A DNA stretch of 64,000 nucleotides from an uncultured Treponema sp. (GTDB lineage Bacteria; Spirochaetota; Spirochaetia; Treponematales; Treponemataceae), in contig CAMKEG010000002.1 of assembly GCA_946411505.1 (NCBI GenBank), positions 124,001 to 188,000 of the forward strand, read 5' to 3'. Under the pieces are notes generated by a model. That model was given only the letters and a program-made list of their open reading frames with translations. It did no database searches and had not been told where the DNA came from. Shown here in pieces: positions 17,069 through 25,096 of this stretch. A program made the translations under genes and the position numbers. Each line of letters begins with the position of its first letter. Position 1 is the first letter of the stretch.

Positions 17069-17995
17069 TTACTTTGAATAAATCAAGTAGGGGCCTTTGA
17101 ACTCGCTTTCGTCTTCAAAGGTGATGATTTCGAGCGTCATCTTTGAACCGTTTTTTAGAATCGGAAGGTCAATAGTGTCGTTGATTTTTTGTCCTTTCGC
17201 GAATCCGCGCCCATTCCATTCACCTGAAACTTGCTGCCATTCTCCTGAATCGTCAAAAACTCTCGCGCTGAAATTGCCCAGGTCATAGGCGTTTGTTCCC
17301 TTTAGTTTTAGCTGAACGATGTCGCCGGCTTTGGGGGTCGTTCCCAAGGCTTGCTGAAGGTCCGCCCAATAAGCGTAGTGCTTGCTTCCGTCGTCCCATG
17401 TGACTGAATTGTTGATTGCGCAGAAACGAGCCTTGCTATAGTCAATCACATGCAATTGGCCAATCGCGTTGTTTGTGGCGGTCACTTTCTTTACGAAAAT
17501 TTTTATGTTCGGAATGTTCTTCCAGTTTGCGTCATAAACGCCTATGCTAAAATTGTCGGCGGCAGCCTTTTCCGGGGTTCTGTAAATTTTCTTTTCGTTT
17601 TCCCAATGCTCGTAGCACATTGTGGAACTGTAAATCACGCCTTGATAAAGAGCGGGTTTTTTTTGGATGCCGTAAATTCTAATTTTTGCCGACTGATCCC
17701 AATCATAGTCTTCGTTTTCTTCTGGAACAAAGCCAAAGTATAAGTCAATGTGCGAGAATTTTTTTCCGTCGGGGCTTGAACATTCAACTTGCAAATACTT
17801 GTAGCCGGAAAGATCAACTTCCTCTCCAAAGTCCACTCGGGCCCAGCCGTTTGCGTCTGTTGTCACCAACATTCCGTTTTTTTCTTTGGCAACCCAAATG
17901 TCTTTTGGCGCCTTTGCTTTTGGGGCGGCGTAAAGGCTGGCCGCCAAGAGCGACAAGCAAGCCGCGCAAAAAAGAGCGCGTCCAATTTTTTTCAT
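17069..17995 (-). CDS. Exported beta-rich protein, paralogue of the previous gene
   Basis: 308 residues, with signal peptide ending SLYAAPKAKA. Shared blocks with its neighbour are DLSGYKYLQVECSSPDGKK, IKIFVKKVTATNNAIGQ and GDIVQLKLKGTNAYDL. The start is the ATG preceded by GGAGG; an ATG four codons earlier overlaps that site and is rejected. A small AT-rich gap with many TATA-like stretches separates it from a divergent HTH regulator. Role unknown; periplasmic or outer surface location is expected. Confidence 0.75.
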   Translation of the reverse strand: MKKIGRALFCAACLSLLAASLYAAPKAKAPKDIWVAKEKNGMLVTTDANGWARVDFGEEVDLSGYKYLQVECSSPDGKKFSHIDLYFGFVPEENEDYDWDQSAKIRIYGIQKKPALYQGVIYSSTMCYEHWENEKKIYRTPEKAAADNFSIGVYDANWKNIPNIKIFVKKVTATNNAIGQLHVIDYSKARFCAINNSVTWDDGSKHYAYWADLQQALGTTPKAGDIVQLKLKGTNAYDLGNFSARVFDDSGEWQQVSGEWNGRGFAKGQKINDTIDLPILKNGSKMTLEIITFEDESEFKGPYLIYSK

Positions 17996-18126
17996 AAATT
18001 CCTCCATAATTATTATATATGAAAAATGATATATGCTTATATCTAAAAAGTCAATAAAAATATTTTTGTATATGAAATATAATATACTGTTATATATAAT
18101 TTAGATAATATAGTTATGCAAGAATT

Positions 18127-18438
18127 ATGACTTTGGAAAAGACTGTAATAGACAACATCAAGAGAATCCGCAAAGAAAAGGGCATCACGCAGGAACAGCT
18201 GGCGGAAGCGTGCAACACGGCTACCAGTTACATAGGGCTTATGGAAATTTACAGAAATGTTCCAAAACTTTCCACAATTGAGAGAATCGCCGCGGCGCTT
18301 GGCGTTGAACCGCAGGTCCTTTTTCAAAAACGGGAAAAGGATTCGCCGACAGAACGAAAGATAAAAGCTATAAAGAACACCGTCATGCAGTCGGTCGAAA
18401 AGGAATTGATGCGAGCCTTGCGCGAGGAGCTTTATTAA
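18127..18438 (+). CDS. XRE-family HTH regulator
   Basis: 103 residues. A helix-turn-helix occupies residues about 9-62 (IRKEKGITQEQLAEACNTATSYIGLMEI), followed by a charged helical tail that probably dimerises. It is divergent from the exported paralogue pair and may control it or itself. Four of these short HTH proteins in the window share the tail style. Ribosome binding site weak. Confidence 0.8.
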   Translation: MTLEKTVIDNIKRIRKEKGITQEQLAEACNTATSYIGLMEIYRNVPKLSTIERIAAALGVEPQVLFQKREKDSPTERKIKAIKNTVMQSVEKELMRALREELY

Positions 18439-18544
18439 GCGCTCCGTTCGTTTATAGTTAAAATAATATAATTTTATATCAAAATTTAGTTTTTTCTCTT
18501 GCGCGTTTCGCTCTTGCCGAGTTATAATTAAGGCGGAGAAAAAC

Positions 18545-20392
18545 GTGGATCAAAAAATTAAATTTCCAATTGCGTTAAAGCATATTTTACTGTTTTCATT
18601 CCTTATCATTCTTGTCTTGGGTTTGACGACCTTTCTTGTTTCCACGCTTGTTCGCGGCGACGACAGGCGCAAGGCCGAAGAAAACAACCACACGATTAAC
18701 GCCAGGACCGCGCAAACCGTTCAGCAGACTTTTACAAACGCTCAAAAGAATTCCTACATACTGTTTGACGCTTTTTCAAAAATTAAGGAACCGGCCAAAA
18801 AAGGAGGCCAAGCAAGCCAAGAGGTCCGAGCTTCATTGATTGCGGATTTTTTTAGGGTCAACGACGACATAATTTTTGTTTCCAGCCCTGACACAAACTT
18901 AAAAGTGAACCCATCGTTCAAAGAAAAAATCGGAGGAGCGGCCGGCGAAAAAAAACTTTCGGATTTTTTAATCGCCAACAAAAGCGCGGCCAGCGGAAAA
19001 GTCCGCTACTTTAACGCCAGGGAAACGCTTGACATTGATTCGATTATTTTTACTTTTCAATACGGGCCGCTGAACGCCGTCAAGAACGCGGCGGTTGGCG
19101 TTGACACAAAAGCCTTGGCCGCGCTTATGAGTTCTGGCGCCAACAACGCGACGATTTTGGTTGACCAAGATTCCGCCGTCCTTATAAATCCTGACTATGA
19201 AAGCGAGCAAAAAACTTACGTTGCCGCGCAAAGCCTTATCGACAGCATTAAGGACAAAGAAGGCGTTGACAACACTCAAAGCCTTGCGGAGACGGAAGAC
19301 GGAAGGAAATTCATTTCGGTCCACAAGACAAAGGACAAGCTTTACGTCATAACGAGCGTTTCAGAAAATTCCGTTTTTGCCGTAATCAATCGCACCACTT
19401 ACAGAATCATCTTGTTTTCGCTCGCTATTTTGTTCATCGCGATTATGGCGATTCGTTTGTTCAGCAAAAACATTACCAATCCAATCGCCGACTTGGTTGA
19501 CGCTTCCGCAAAAATAGAGCGAGGCGAATTTGAATTGGACATCAAGCCTCGCACGCATGACGAAATCGGATTGCTTACTTCCTCATTCATTCAAATGGGA
19601 AAGGGTCTTGCCGAGCGGGAAAAATTGATGGTGTCGTTCAGCAAATTTACCAATAAGACAATCGCGCAAAAGGCCGCCAGCGGAGAGCTTGCGCTTGGAG
19701 GCGAAAACCGCAACGCGACGATTTTCTTTAGCGACATCCGTTCCTTTACAGCGATGAGCGAAACGATGCAACCAAAAGAAGTCGTAGAATTTTTGAACGC
19801 CTACATGACGCGAATGGTCGAGTGCGTCAACAAGACAAACGGCGTCGTTGACAAATACATCGGCGACGCGATTATGGCGGTTTGGGGAGCGCCTGAGTCC
19901 GCGGGCAGTCCCGCCCTTGACGCGCTCAACGCCGTCACCGCCGCTCTTATGATGCGCGTTTCGCTTTTTCACTTTAACCAGTCGCGCAAGGAACGGGGAT
20001 TGGCGCCGGTAAGAATCGGCTGCGGAATAAATTCGGGCCCGGTCGTCGCCGGGCAAATCGGCTCCAACGAAAGAATGGAATACACGGTTATCGGCGATGC
20101 GGTGAACCTGGCGAGCCGCACCGAGGCTTTGAACAAGCCCTTTGCCACCGACATTTTGATTACCGAAAACACATACAATCTTATCAAGGACAAAGTTATT
20201 GTCGAGGAAATGCCCGGCGTTCACGTAAAGGGAAAGACTGACGCGATAAAAATGTTCGCGGTCATTAACCTTGCGGGAAAAGAAAGGCCAAGCTCAATTG
20301 AAGAAGTGCGAAAAATTATCGGAACTACCGCGCCTGATTTGGCAAAGGTGAACACTGATGACGAAGAAAAGAAATACAAGATTGAAGGCTAA
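18545..20392 (+). CDS. Membrane adenylate/guanylate cyclase with extracytoplasmic sensor and HAMP
   Basis: 615 residues starting at GTG after GGCGGAG. One transmembrane helix at about 12-33, a periplasmic sensor of about 250 residues (Cache-like), a second helix near 285-305, HAMP (NITNPIADLVDASAKIERGEF) and a class III cyclase domain (FFSDIRSFTAMSE, DKYIGDAIMAVWGAPE, GINSGPVVAGQIGS, YTVIGDAVNLASR). The two metal aspartates are present. The product is a cyclic nucleotide. It overlaps the FecR-domain gene by 35 bases, an arrangement that implies joint expression and perhaps joint function. Confidence 0.9.
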   Translation: MDQKIKFPIALKHILLFSFLIILVLGLTTFLVSTLVRGDDRRKAEENNHTINARTAQTVQQTFTNAQKNSYILFDAFSKIKEPAKKGGQASQEVRASLIADFFRVNDDIIFVSSPDTNLKVNPSFKEKIGGAAGEKKLSDFLIANKSAASGKVRYFNARETLDIDSIIFTFQYGPLNAVKNAAVGVDTKALAALMSSGANNATILVDQDSAVLINPDYESEQKTYVAAQSLIDSIKDKEGVDNTQSLAETEDGRKFISVHKTKDKLYVITSVSENSVFAVINRTTYRIILFSLAILFIAIMAIRLFSKNITNPIADLVDASAKIERGEFELDIKPRTHDEIGLLTSSFIQMGKGLAEREKLMVSFSKFTNKTIAQKAASGELALGGENRNATIFFSDIRSFTAMSETMQPKEVVEFLNAYMTRMVECVNKTNGVVDKYIGDAIMAVWGAPESAGSPALDALNAVTAALMMRVSLFHFNQSRKERGLAPVRIGCGINSGPVVAGQIGSNERMEYTVIGDAVNLASRTEALNKPFATDILITENTYNLIKDKVIVEEMPGVHVKGKTDAIKMFAVINLAGKERPSSIEEVRKIIGTTAPDLAKVNTDDEEKKYKIEG

Positions 20393-22118
20393 CCTAGCCG
20401 ACATTTTGATTTTTGTTTTGTGTTCTCTTGGAGCGGCGACGGCGCTTGGCCTTTATTACAAGGACATAAATTCTTGGTCGTTAAAGAACAACGAAGTCGC
20501 GGTGGCGAAAATTTATTTTAAGAAGAACGTAGTCCAGCGCAAATTTATTGACAACGACATTTGGGAGCGCGTGAATCAAGAAAGCCCGATTTACAACGGC
20601 GACAAAATTCGCACGGCGCAAGACTCTGAAATCCACGCCCAGTTTGAAAAGACAGGAACGAAAATCCAGCTAAAAGAAAATTCATTGATTCAAATTTTCA
20701 GCAATAAAAAAGAAAAGGCCATTGACTTTTTAAGCGGAGAAATTTTTCTGGCCAGCGCGCAAGACGGAGAGGAAGCGGTCGTCATGGCTGTAAAGAAAAA
20801 AATTTCCGCCGCGCCAAATTCAAAAGTAAAGATTACGATTTCCAAAGCGGAGAAAAACGAAAAAAAAGAAAGCCAGCCCAAAGAGGCCGTCGTTGAAGTC
20901 ATCGAAGGCGAGGCCGTGGTGACGAACGTTCCAAAGGCGGCGCTTTTCCAAAAGCCGGTTGAGGAAGCGCAAACGATAACGGCGGGCGAAGAATTCATTG
21001 TCACCGAAGAGCTGATTGGCGAAGCCGAGCCGGAGCCTGTTGTGGAAGAAATTGTCGCGGAGGAAGAAGCGCCGGTAGAGCCCGCGCAAGAAAAGGAAGT
21101 CGCCGCCACGCCGGACGACCGCGCCAATCAAAAAGCGGTTCTAGCAGAAACGAAGGATGACGAAGAAGAAAGCGCGCAAGAGACGGCCGCGGCGCAAAAA
21201 GCGGAGCCAGCCGAGCTTGTAGAGATAGAAGAAAGCGCGGCCGGCGCTACCGAAAGTCCTTCGGTAAAATTCGCCAAAAGCGTTTACAACCAAAAGACCG
21301 GCGAATACAATTACAGTTTTGGAATTCCCTTGCGCAGGCTTTTTGGCACAAAGAGAATAATTCCCGCCGGATCGGTTGTGGAATTGAAAATCAGCGGCGT
21401 CTCAGACAAGAGGGCTCCGTATTTTGGAATGGTGTTCAGAAGCGGCAAAGGCGAGCAGTTTGACGCAAGTCCGCATTGCTATGCGGTTCCTAACGCTGGA
21501 AAAGGATTTTTCGCGGGCGCTTCGTTCAACCAAAGAATTCGAGCGTTCATTGAAAAGGAAATCGAAAACACAAGTTACGCGACGCTTTCTTTTTCTTACG
21601 ACTCGAACAAGTTTGACGAAGAGCTTTCGATAAGCGGCTTTAAGGTTGAGGCGAAAATTGTTTCGCTTGGCGCGGAAGAAATTTTGGAGCCGGTGGCTGT
21701 CGGAAGAAAATCTGCGGCCGTGATTGAACAGATTTCGATAAACAAGGTCCAGTGGGACAGAAACAACGGCGGTTTTAGCCTCTTTCTTCCGCCAGAAAGA
21801 ATTTTAGGCTTTACAAAATCACTTCCAAAAGGCGCCAAGATAAAAGTGTCGTTTATCGGCCAGTCGTCTTTGCCGCTTGATTATGTTGATTTAAATTTAA
21901 ACAATTGTTCCACCGAAAAATGGGATAAATTCCAAACGATAAAACTTGACGACGGAGGAAAAGCCTTCCAAGAATTTGCGTTTGAAAAAAACGCTGTCCT
22001 TACTGGAGAGTTGATAAACTCCGACGCGTGCATTTTGGAAATAACTTTTGAAAGCGCAAGCCGCGAAAAACTTTGCCAATTGTCCAACGTAAAATTTAGT
22101 TTTGAGCGCGTTGAATAG
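20358..22118 (+). CDS. Membrane-anchored FecR-domain protein
   Basis: 586 residues. A single N-terminal transmembrane helix (about 12-32) leads to a FecR domain (about 60-165; GDKIRTAQDSEIHAQFE, IQLKENSLIQIFS, VVEVIEGEAVV). A low-complexity Glu/Ala/Pro region spans about 205-300, and the last 280 residues contain two similar beta-rich units (SVKFAKSVYNQKTGEYNYSFGIPLRR; ISINKVQWDRNNGGFSLFLPPER). It starts 35 bases inside the cyclase gene. FecR domains usually transmit or bind in the periplasm; this one lacks a sigma-factor partner here. Confidence 0.8.
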   Translation: MTKKRNTRLKANLADILIFVLCSLGAATALGLYYKDINSWSLKNNEVAVAKIYFKKNVVQRKFIDNDIWERVNQESPIYNGDKIRTAQDSEIHAQFEKTGTKIQLKENSLIQIFSNKKEKAIDFLSGEIFLASAQDGEEAVVMAVKKKISAAPNSKVKITISKAEKNEKKESQPKEAVVEVIEGEAVVTNVPKAALFQKPVEEAQTITAGEEFIVTEELIGEAEPEPVVEEIVAEEEAPVEPAQEKEVAATPDDRANQKAVLAETKDDEEESAQETAAAQKAEPAELVEIEESAAGATESPSVKFAKSVYNQKTGEYNYSFGIPLRRLFGTKRIIPAGSVVELKISGVSDKRAPYFGMVFRSGKGEQFDASPHCYAVPNAGKGFFAGASFNQRIRAFIEKEIENTSYATLSFSYDSNKFDEELSISGFKVEAKIVSLGAEEILEPVAVGRKSAAVIEQISINKVQWDRNNGGFSLFLPPERILGFTKSLPKGAKIKVSFIGQSSLPLDYVDLNLNNCSTEKWDKFQTIKLDDGGKAFQEFAFEKNAVLTGELINSDACILEITFESASREKLCQLSNVKFSFERVE

Positions 22119-22204
22119 AGGCCCGTTTGCGCAAGCCTGTTCGAACGCCCAAGACTGCGCCTCGCCTTGAAAGTTTCCGCCAAATGCGATAATTTGTTGT
22201 TACT

Positions 22205-23779
22205 ATGACTATCATCGACGGAAACTCACTTACAATCGAAGACGTAAACGACGTGGCAATCAACGGCCAAAAAGCCGCCCTTCCCACCGACAAAAAATTT
22301 TGGGAGCGCTTGGAAAAGTCCCGCAAATTTTTGCTGGACTACATTTCCACCGGCGTTCCGACATACGGAGTCACCACAGACTTTGGCGACAGCTGCTACA
22401 AGCAAATCAGCGTTGACAAGGCGGGCGAATTGCAGCGCACAATCGTGGCCTACCACGGAATCGGCTTGGGCCCATACTTTGATCATGAAACAGGCCGCGC
22501 CGTGATTCTTTGCCGCTTGAACGGAAATGTTAAAGGCGGCCACTCGGCCATCAGGCCCCAGCTCGCGCGCAAAATGCTGGAGCTTTTGAACAAGGACGTC
22601 ATTCCATGCATTCCGCAGCTTGGCTCGGTTGGCGCGAGCGGCGACCTTACGCCTTTGAGCTACCTTGCGGCCGTAATTATGGGCCAGCGCAAAGTTTATT
22701 ACAAAGGAAAAATCGTTCCGACGATGAAAGCCTTTAAGGCGGAAAAGATTGAGCCGCTTTTGATTGAGGCAAAAGAAGGCCTTGCGATTATGAACGGAAC
22801 GAGCGTTATGACAGCCGTCGCCGCGCTCGCTATAAAAAAAGCGGAGCGGCTTGCGAACATCTCGGACTTCCTTTCTGCCGTCACAAGCGAAATCACGCGC
22901 GGAAAAGACACGCCCTTTGTGGCCAAGGTCAGCCAGATTAAAAACCACAAGGGCCAGTCCGAAAGCGCGGCTTACATTTACAAAATCATAAAAAATTCAA
23001 AGCGCGTTTACAAGTATGAGGAATTCTTAAAGACGCAAATCGAAAAGCTTGACGGAAGAACATTCGTCAAGCAGGCGAATAAAATTCAAGACCGCTACTC
23101 AATCCGCTGCTCGCCGCAAATCAACGGCGTTTACCGCGACACGCTCGCGCTTGCCCGCCAGTGGATTGGCGAGGAAATAAATTCCGCCAACGACAACCCG
23201 CTTGTTGACATCGACGTGGGCCGCATTTACAACACCGGAAACTTTTACGGCGGCCACATATGCGCGGCCTGCGACTACATGCGGACGGCGCTTGCAAACA
23301 TCTCGGACCTTTCCGACAAGCAGGCCGAAGTCATTATCGACGGAAAGTTCAGCGGACTTCCTGACAACTTGACTCCGCGCATAAAGGACACCGACCCGCG
23401 CGCAGGCTTGCGGCTTGGCTTTAAGGCCGCGCAAATCACAATCAGCGCGATTCGCGGCGAAGTCCAAAGCTACTGCTACCCAATCAGCGTCACAAGCGCT
23501 CCCACCGAGGCAATCAACCAAGACAAGGTGAGCATGGGAACAATCAGCGCCAGGAAATTCGCCGAGCAAATCGATTTGGTTTTCTTGCAGTTCGCCACCC
23601 ACTTGCTTGCCGCCATGCAAGCGGTTGACCTTGCAGGCTACGACGACTTTAGCCCATTCACAAAAAAAGTTCACGATGAGGTTCGCAAGATGAGCAAGTT
23701 CGTAAAGGACGACCGTCCATTGGACGCGGACGCGACAAAGGTGGCGGAGTGGCTGAAGGTGACGGAGATGTTTGCTTGA
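22205..23779 (+). CDS. Aromatic amino acid ammonia-lyase (histidine/phenylalanine/tyrosine lyase family)
   Basis: 524 residues. The catalytic MIO group forms from Ala-Ser-Gly in SVGASGDLTPLSY (about residue 143), and the family sequences GVTTDFGD, QDRYSIRCSPQ, NSANDNPL and QDKVSMGTISARK are intact. The enzyme removes ammonia from an aromatic amino acid. At the position that usually tells histidine (SH) from tyrosine (HL) or phenylalanine (FL) enzymes the sequence is AYHG, so the substrate is open; an aminomutase is possible. No hutU or hutI genes are adjacent, which argues against plain histidine degradation. Confidence 0.88.
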   Translation: MTIIDGNSLTIEDVNDVAINGQKAALPTDKKFWERLEKSRKFLLDYISTGVPTYGVTTDFGDSCYKQISVDKAGELQRTIVAYHGIGLGPYFDHETGRAVILCRLNGNVKGGHSAIRPQLARKMLELLNKDVIPCIPQLGSVGASGDLTPLSYLAAVIMGQRKVYYKGKIVPTMKAFKAEKIEPLLIEAKEGLAIMNGTSVMTAVAALAIKKAERLANISDFLSAVTSEITRGKDTPFVAKVSQIKNHKGQSESAAYIYKIIKNSKRVYKYEEFLKTQIEKLDGRTFVKQANKIQDRYSIRCSPQINGVYRDTLALARQWIGEEINSANDNPLVDIDVGRIYNTGNFYGGHICAACDYMRTALANISDLSDKQAEVIIDGKFSGLPDNLTPRIKDTDPRAGLRLGFKAAQITISAIRGEVQSYCYPISVTSAPTEAINQDKVSMGTISARKFAEQIDLVFLQFATHLLAAMQAVDLAGYDDFSPFTKKVHDEVRKMSKFVKDDRPLDADATKVAEWLKVTEMFA

Positions 23780-23800
23780 CTTTTTGAGGAAGCTGAATTG

Positions 23801-24406
23801 TCAAATAATTTCAGCGACAGGCTTGTACATAAAAATGCAGTTTTGGCTGTATTCGCTTTGCCAATCTTCGTTGAGCCGTTCGTTAAAAGATTCGTCTTCG
23901 ACAGGATAAAAGCCCCATGTTTTATAGTATTGGGCCAATTTTTGATTTGCCGCGAACAAATACAAAACTTTAGTTCCGACTTCCTGGGAAATATGCTTTA
24001 CAATAGGCTGAACTATATCGTAAAAAATATTGCGCCCAACTTTTATGTCGAGGCCTTTTATAATTCTAAGCGAATAGTCGTTCAACGCGATATTTACAAG
24101 TTCCAAGCCAGGCACAAGCTTTGTTTCTTTTGAAAATTTCAAGTCTATGGCTTTTTCGTTGTATGGAATCGACCCGCATTTTAACGTAAAGCAAGCTATA
24201 ATAACTTCCGTGCCTTTGAGTTTTACCACATAATTTCTGACTGAATAATCATTTTCGTCTTTTATGGCTTGTTTTTGAAAATAATCCGTTATGCCTGTCG
24301 CTCCGTTGATGGCGGCAAAACGCTTTAAACAACGCTCGTTGCCATTGTCTACAAGCCGCTCGTAGGAGAAGTATTCTGAATTAATTTCTACTGGAATAAA
24401 ACTCAA
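23801..24406 (-). CDS. GNAT-type acetyltransferase, possible toxin of a two-gene unit
   Basis: 201 residues starting at TTG. The C-terminal half has GNAT character: GLDIKVGRNIFYDIVQ and YLFAANQKLAQYYKTWGFYPVE. The TTG start overlaps the TGA stop of the upstream 65-residue gene (TTGA), so translation is coupled. A GNAT enzyme coupled to a small upstream gene is the layout of TacAT-type toxin-antitoxin pairs, though the small protein is not a recognised ribbon-helix-helix antitoxin. AT-rich, unlike the HutH-type gene with which it converges. Confidence 0.65.
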   Translation of the reverse strand: MSFIPVEINSEYFSYERLVDNGNERCLKRFAAINGATGITDYFQKQAIKDENDYSVRNYVVKLKGTEVIIACFTLKCGSIPYNEKAIDLKFSKETKLVPGLELVNIALNDYSLRIIKGLDIKVGRNIFYDIVQPIVKHISQEVGTKVLYLFAANQKLAQYYKTWGFYPVEDESFNERLNEDWQSEYSQNCIFMYKPVAEII

Positions 24407-24600
24407 GCGGTCTCATTATCAGAGAGGTCGTTCCAAGTTTTAATTATGTCGGGAATGCGTTTTGAAAAGGTCTTATTAAAGTTGTCGCGTTCAGTTTTTG
24501 TGTACTGAGGCGCTGAAAGAGGTTTTGCGCTGCAAATTTTGTCGTAAGCAATCTTTCCAGAATTGCCTGACAAAATAAAAATGTCCGGTTTTCCTACCAT
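24403..24600 (-). CDS. Small protein translationally coupled to the GNAT gene
   Basis: 65 residues, MVGKPDIFILSGNSGKIAYD to WNDLSDNETA. A GGAGG ribosome binding site lies six bases before the ATG. The C-terminal half is helical and charged (TKTERDNFNKTFSKRIPDI). I do not recognise it. Its position makes it the candidate antitoxin or partner of the acetyltransferase. Confidence 0.6.
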   Translation of the reverse strand: MVGKPDIFILSGNSGKIAYDKICSAKPLSAPQYTKTERDNFNKTFSKRIPDIIKTWNDLSDNETA

Positions 24601-24664
24601 TTCAAAACCTCCTTGTACTTATAAATATAATAACGAAAAGGGCATATTGTCAAGCAAAAAATTG

Positions 24665-25009
24665 CTATTCAATTAACTTCTCAACAGCAGAAGCTGTATA
24701 TTCTATTTTATTATAACCTTTTTTATAAAGCTCCTGGCGAAGTTTAGTTTGCACTCCCTTAATATTGCATTTTTCATTCATCTTTTCTTTTAAGTTTTTG
24801 ATTTCATCTAAATACAGCAGTTCGAGATTGTAAAACGAAACATATTGCTTGCAAAGTTTTTCCACCTTTCTTTTTAGCTTGTCCTCTTGCAATTCACGCG
24901 CTCTAAGTCTTCTATCCAAATAAGATGAAACTAATAAAGAAATCGTTCCCACCAAACTGCCTATAAACGCTCCGCCTACAGTTACAAATAATTCAAAATT
25001 CTTTCCCAT
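24665..25009 (-). CDS. Small membrane-anchored coiled-coil protein
   Basis: 114 residues. One N-terminal transmembrane helix (about 5-28, VGGAFIGSLVGTISLLVSS) is followed by a basic, strongly helical region (RRLRARELQEDKLKRKVEKL). The start is the ATG after GGAGG. Of AT-rich composition like the GNAT pair. No family recognised. Confidence 0.6.
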   Translation of the reverse strand: MGKNFELFVTVGGAFIGSLVGTISLLVSSYLDRRLRARELQEDKLKRKVEKLCKQYVSFYNLELLYLDEIKNLKEKMNEKCNIKGVQTKLRQELYKKGYNKIEYTASAVEKLIE

Positions 25010-25096
25010 AATCTTTTCCTCCAAAAAATTTTATCCATATACACGGAAACAGGAAGGTGCGACGCGCGGCCCGGTGTCCATTGCAAAATCTCTATA

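Noticed and set aside
22226..23674. Long antisense frames over the ammonia-lyase gene
   Set aside because: High GC at third positions opens false frames here; none has a start signal or a recognisable protein.
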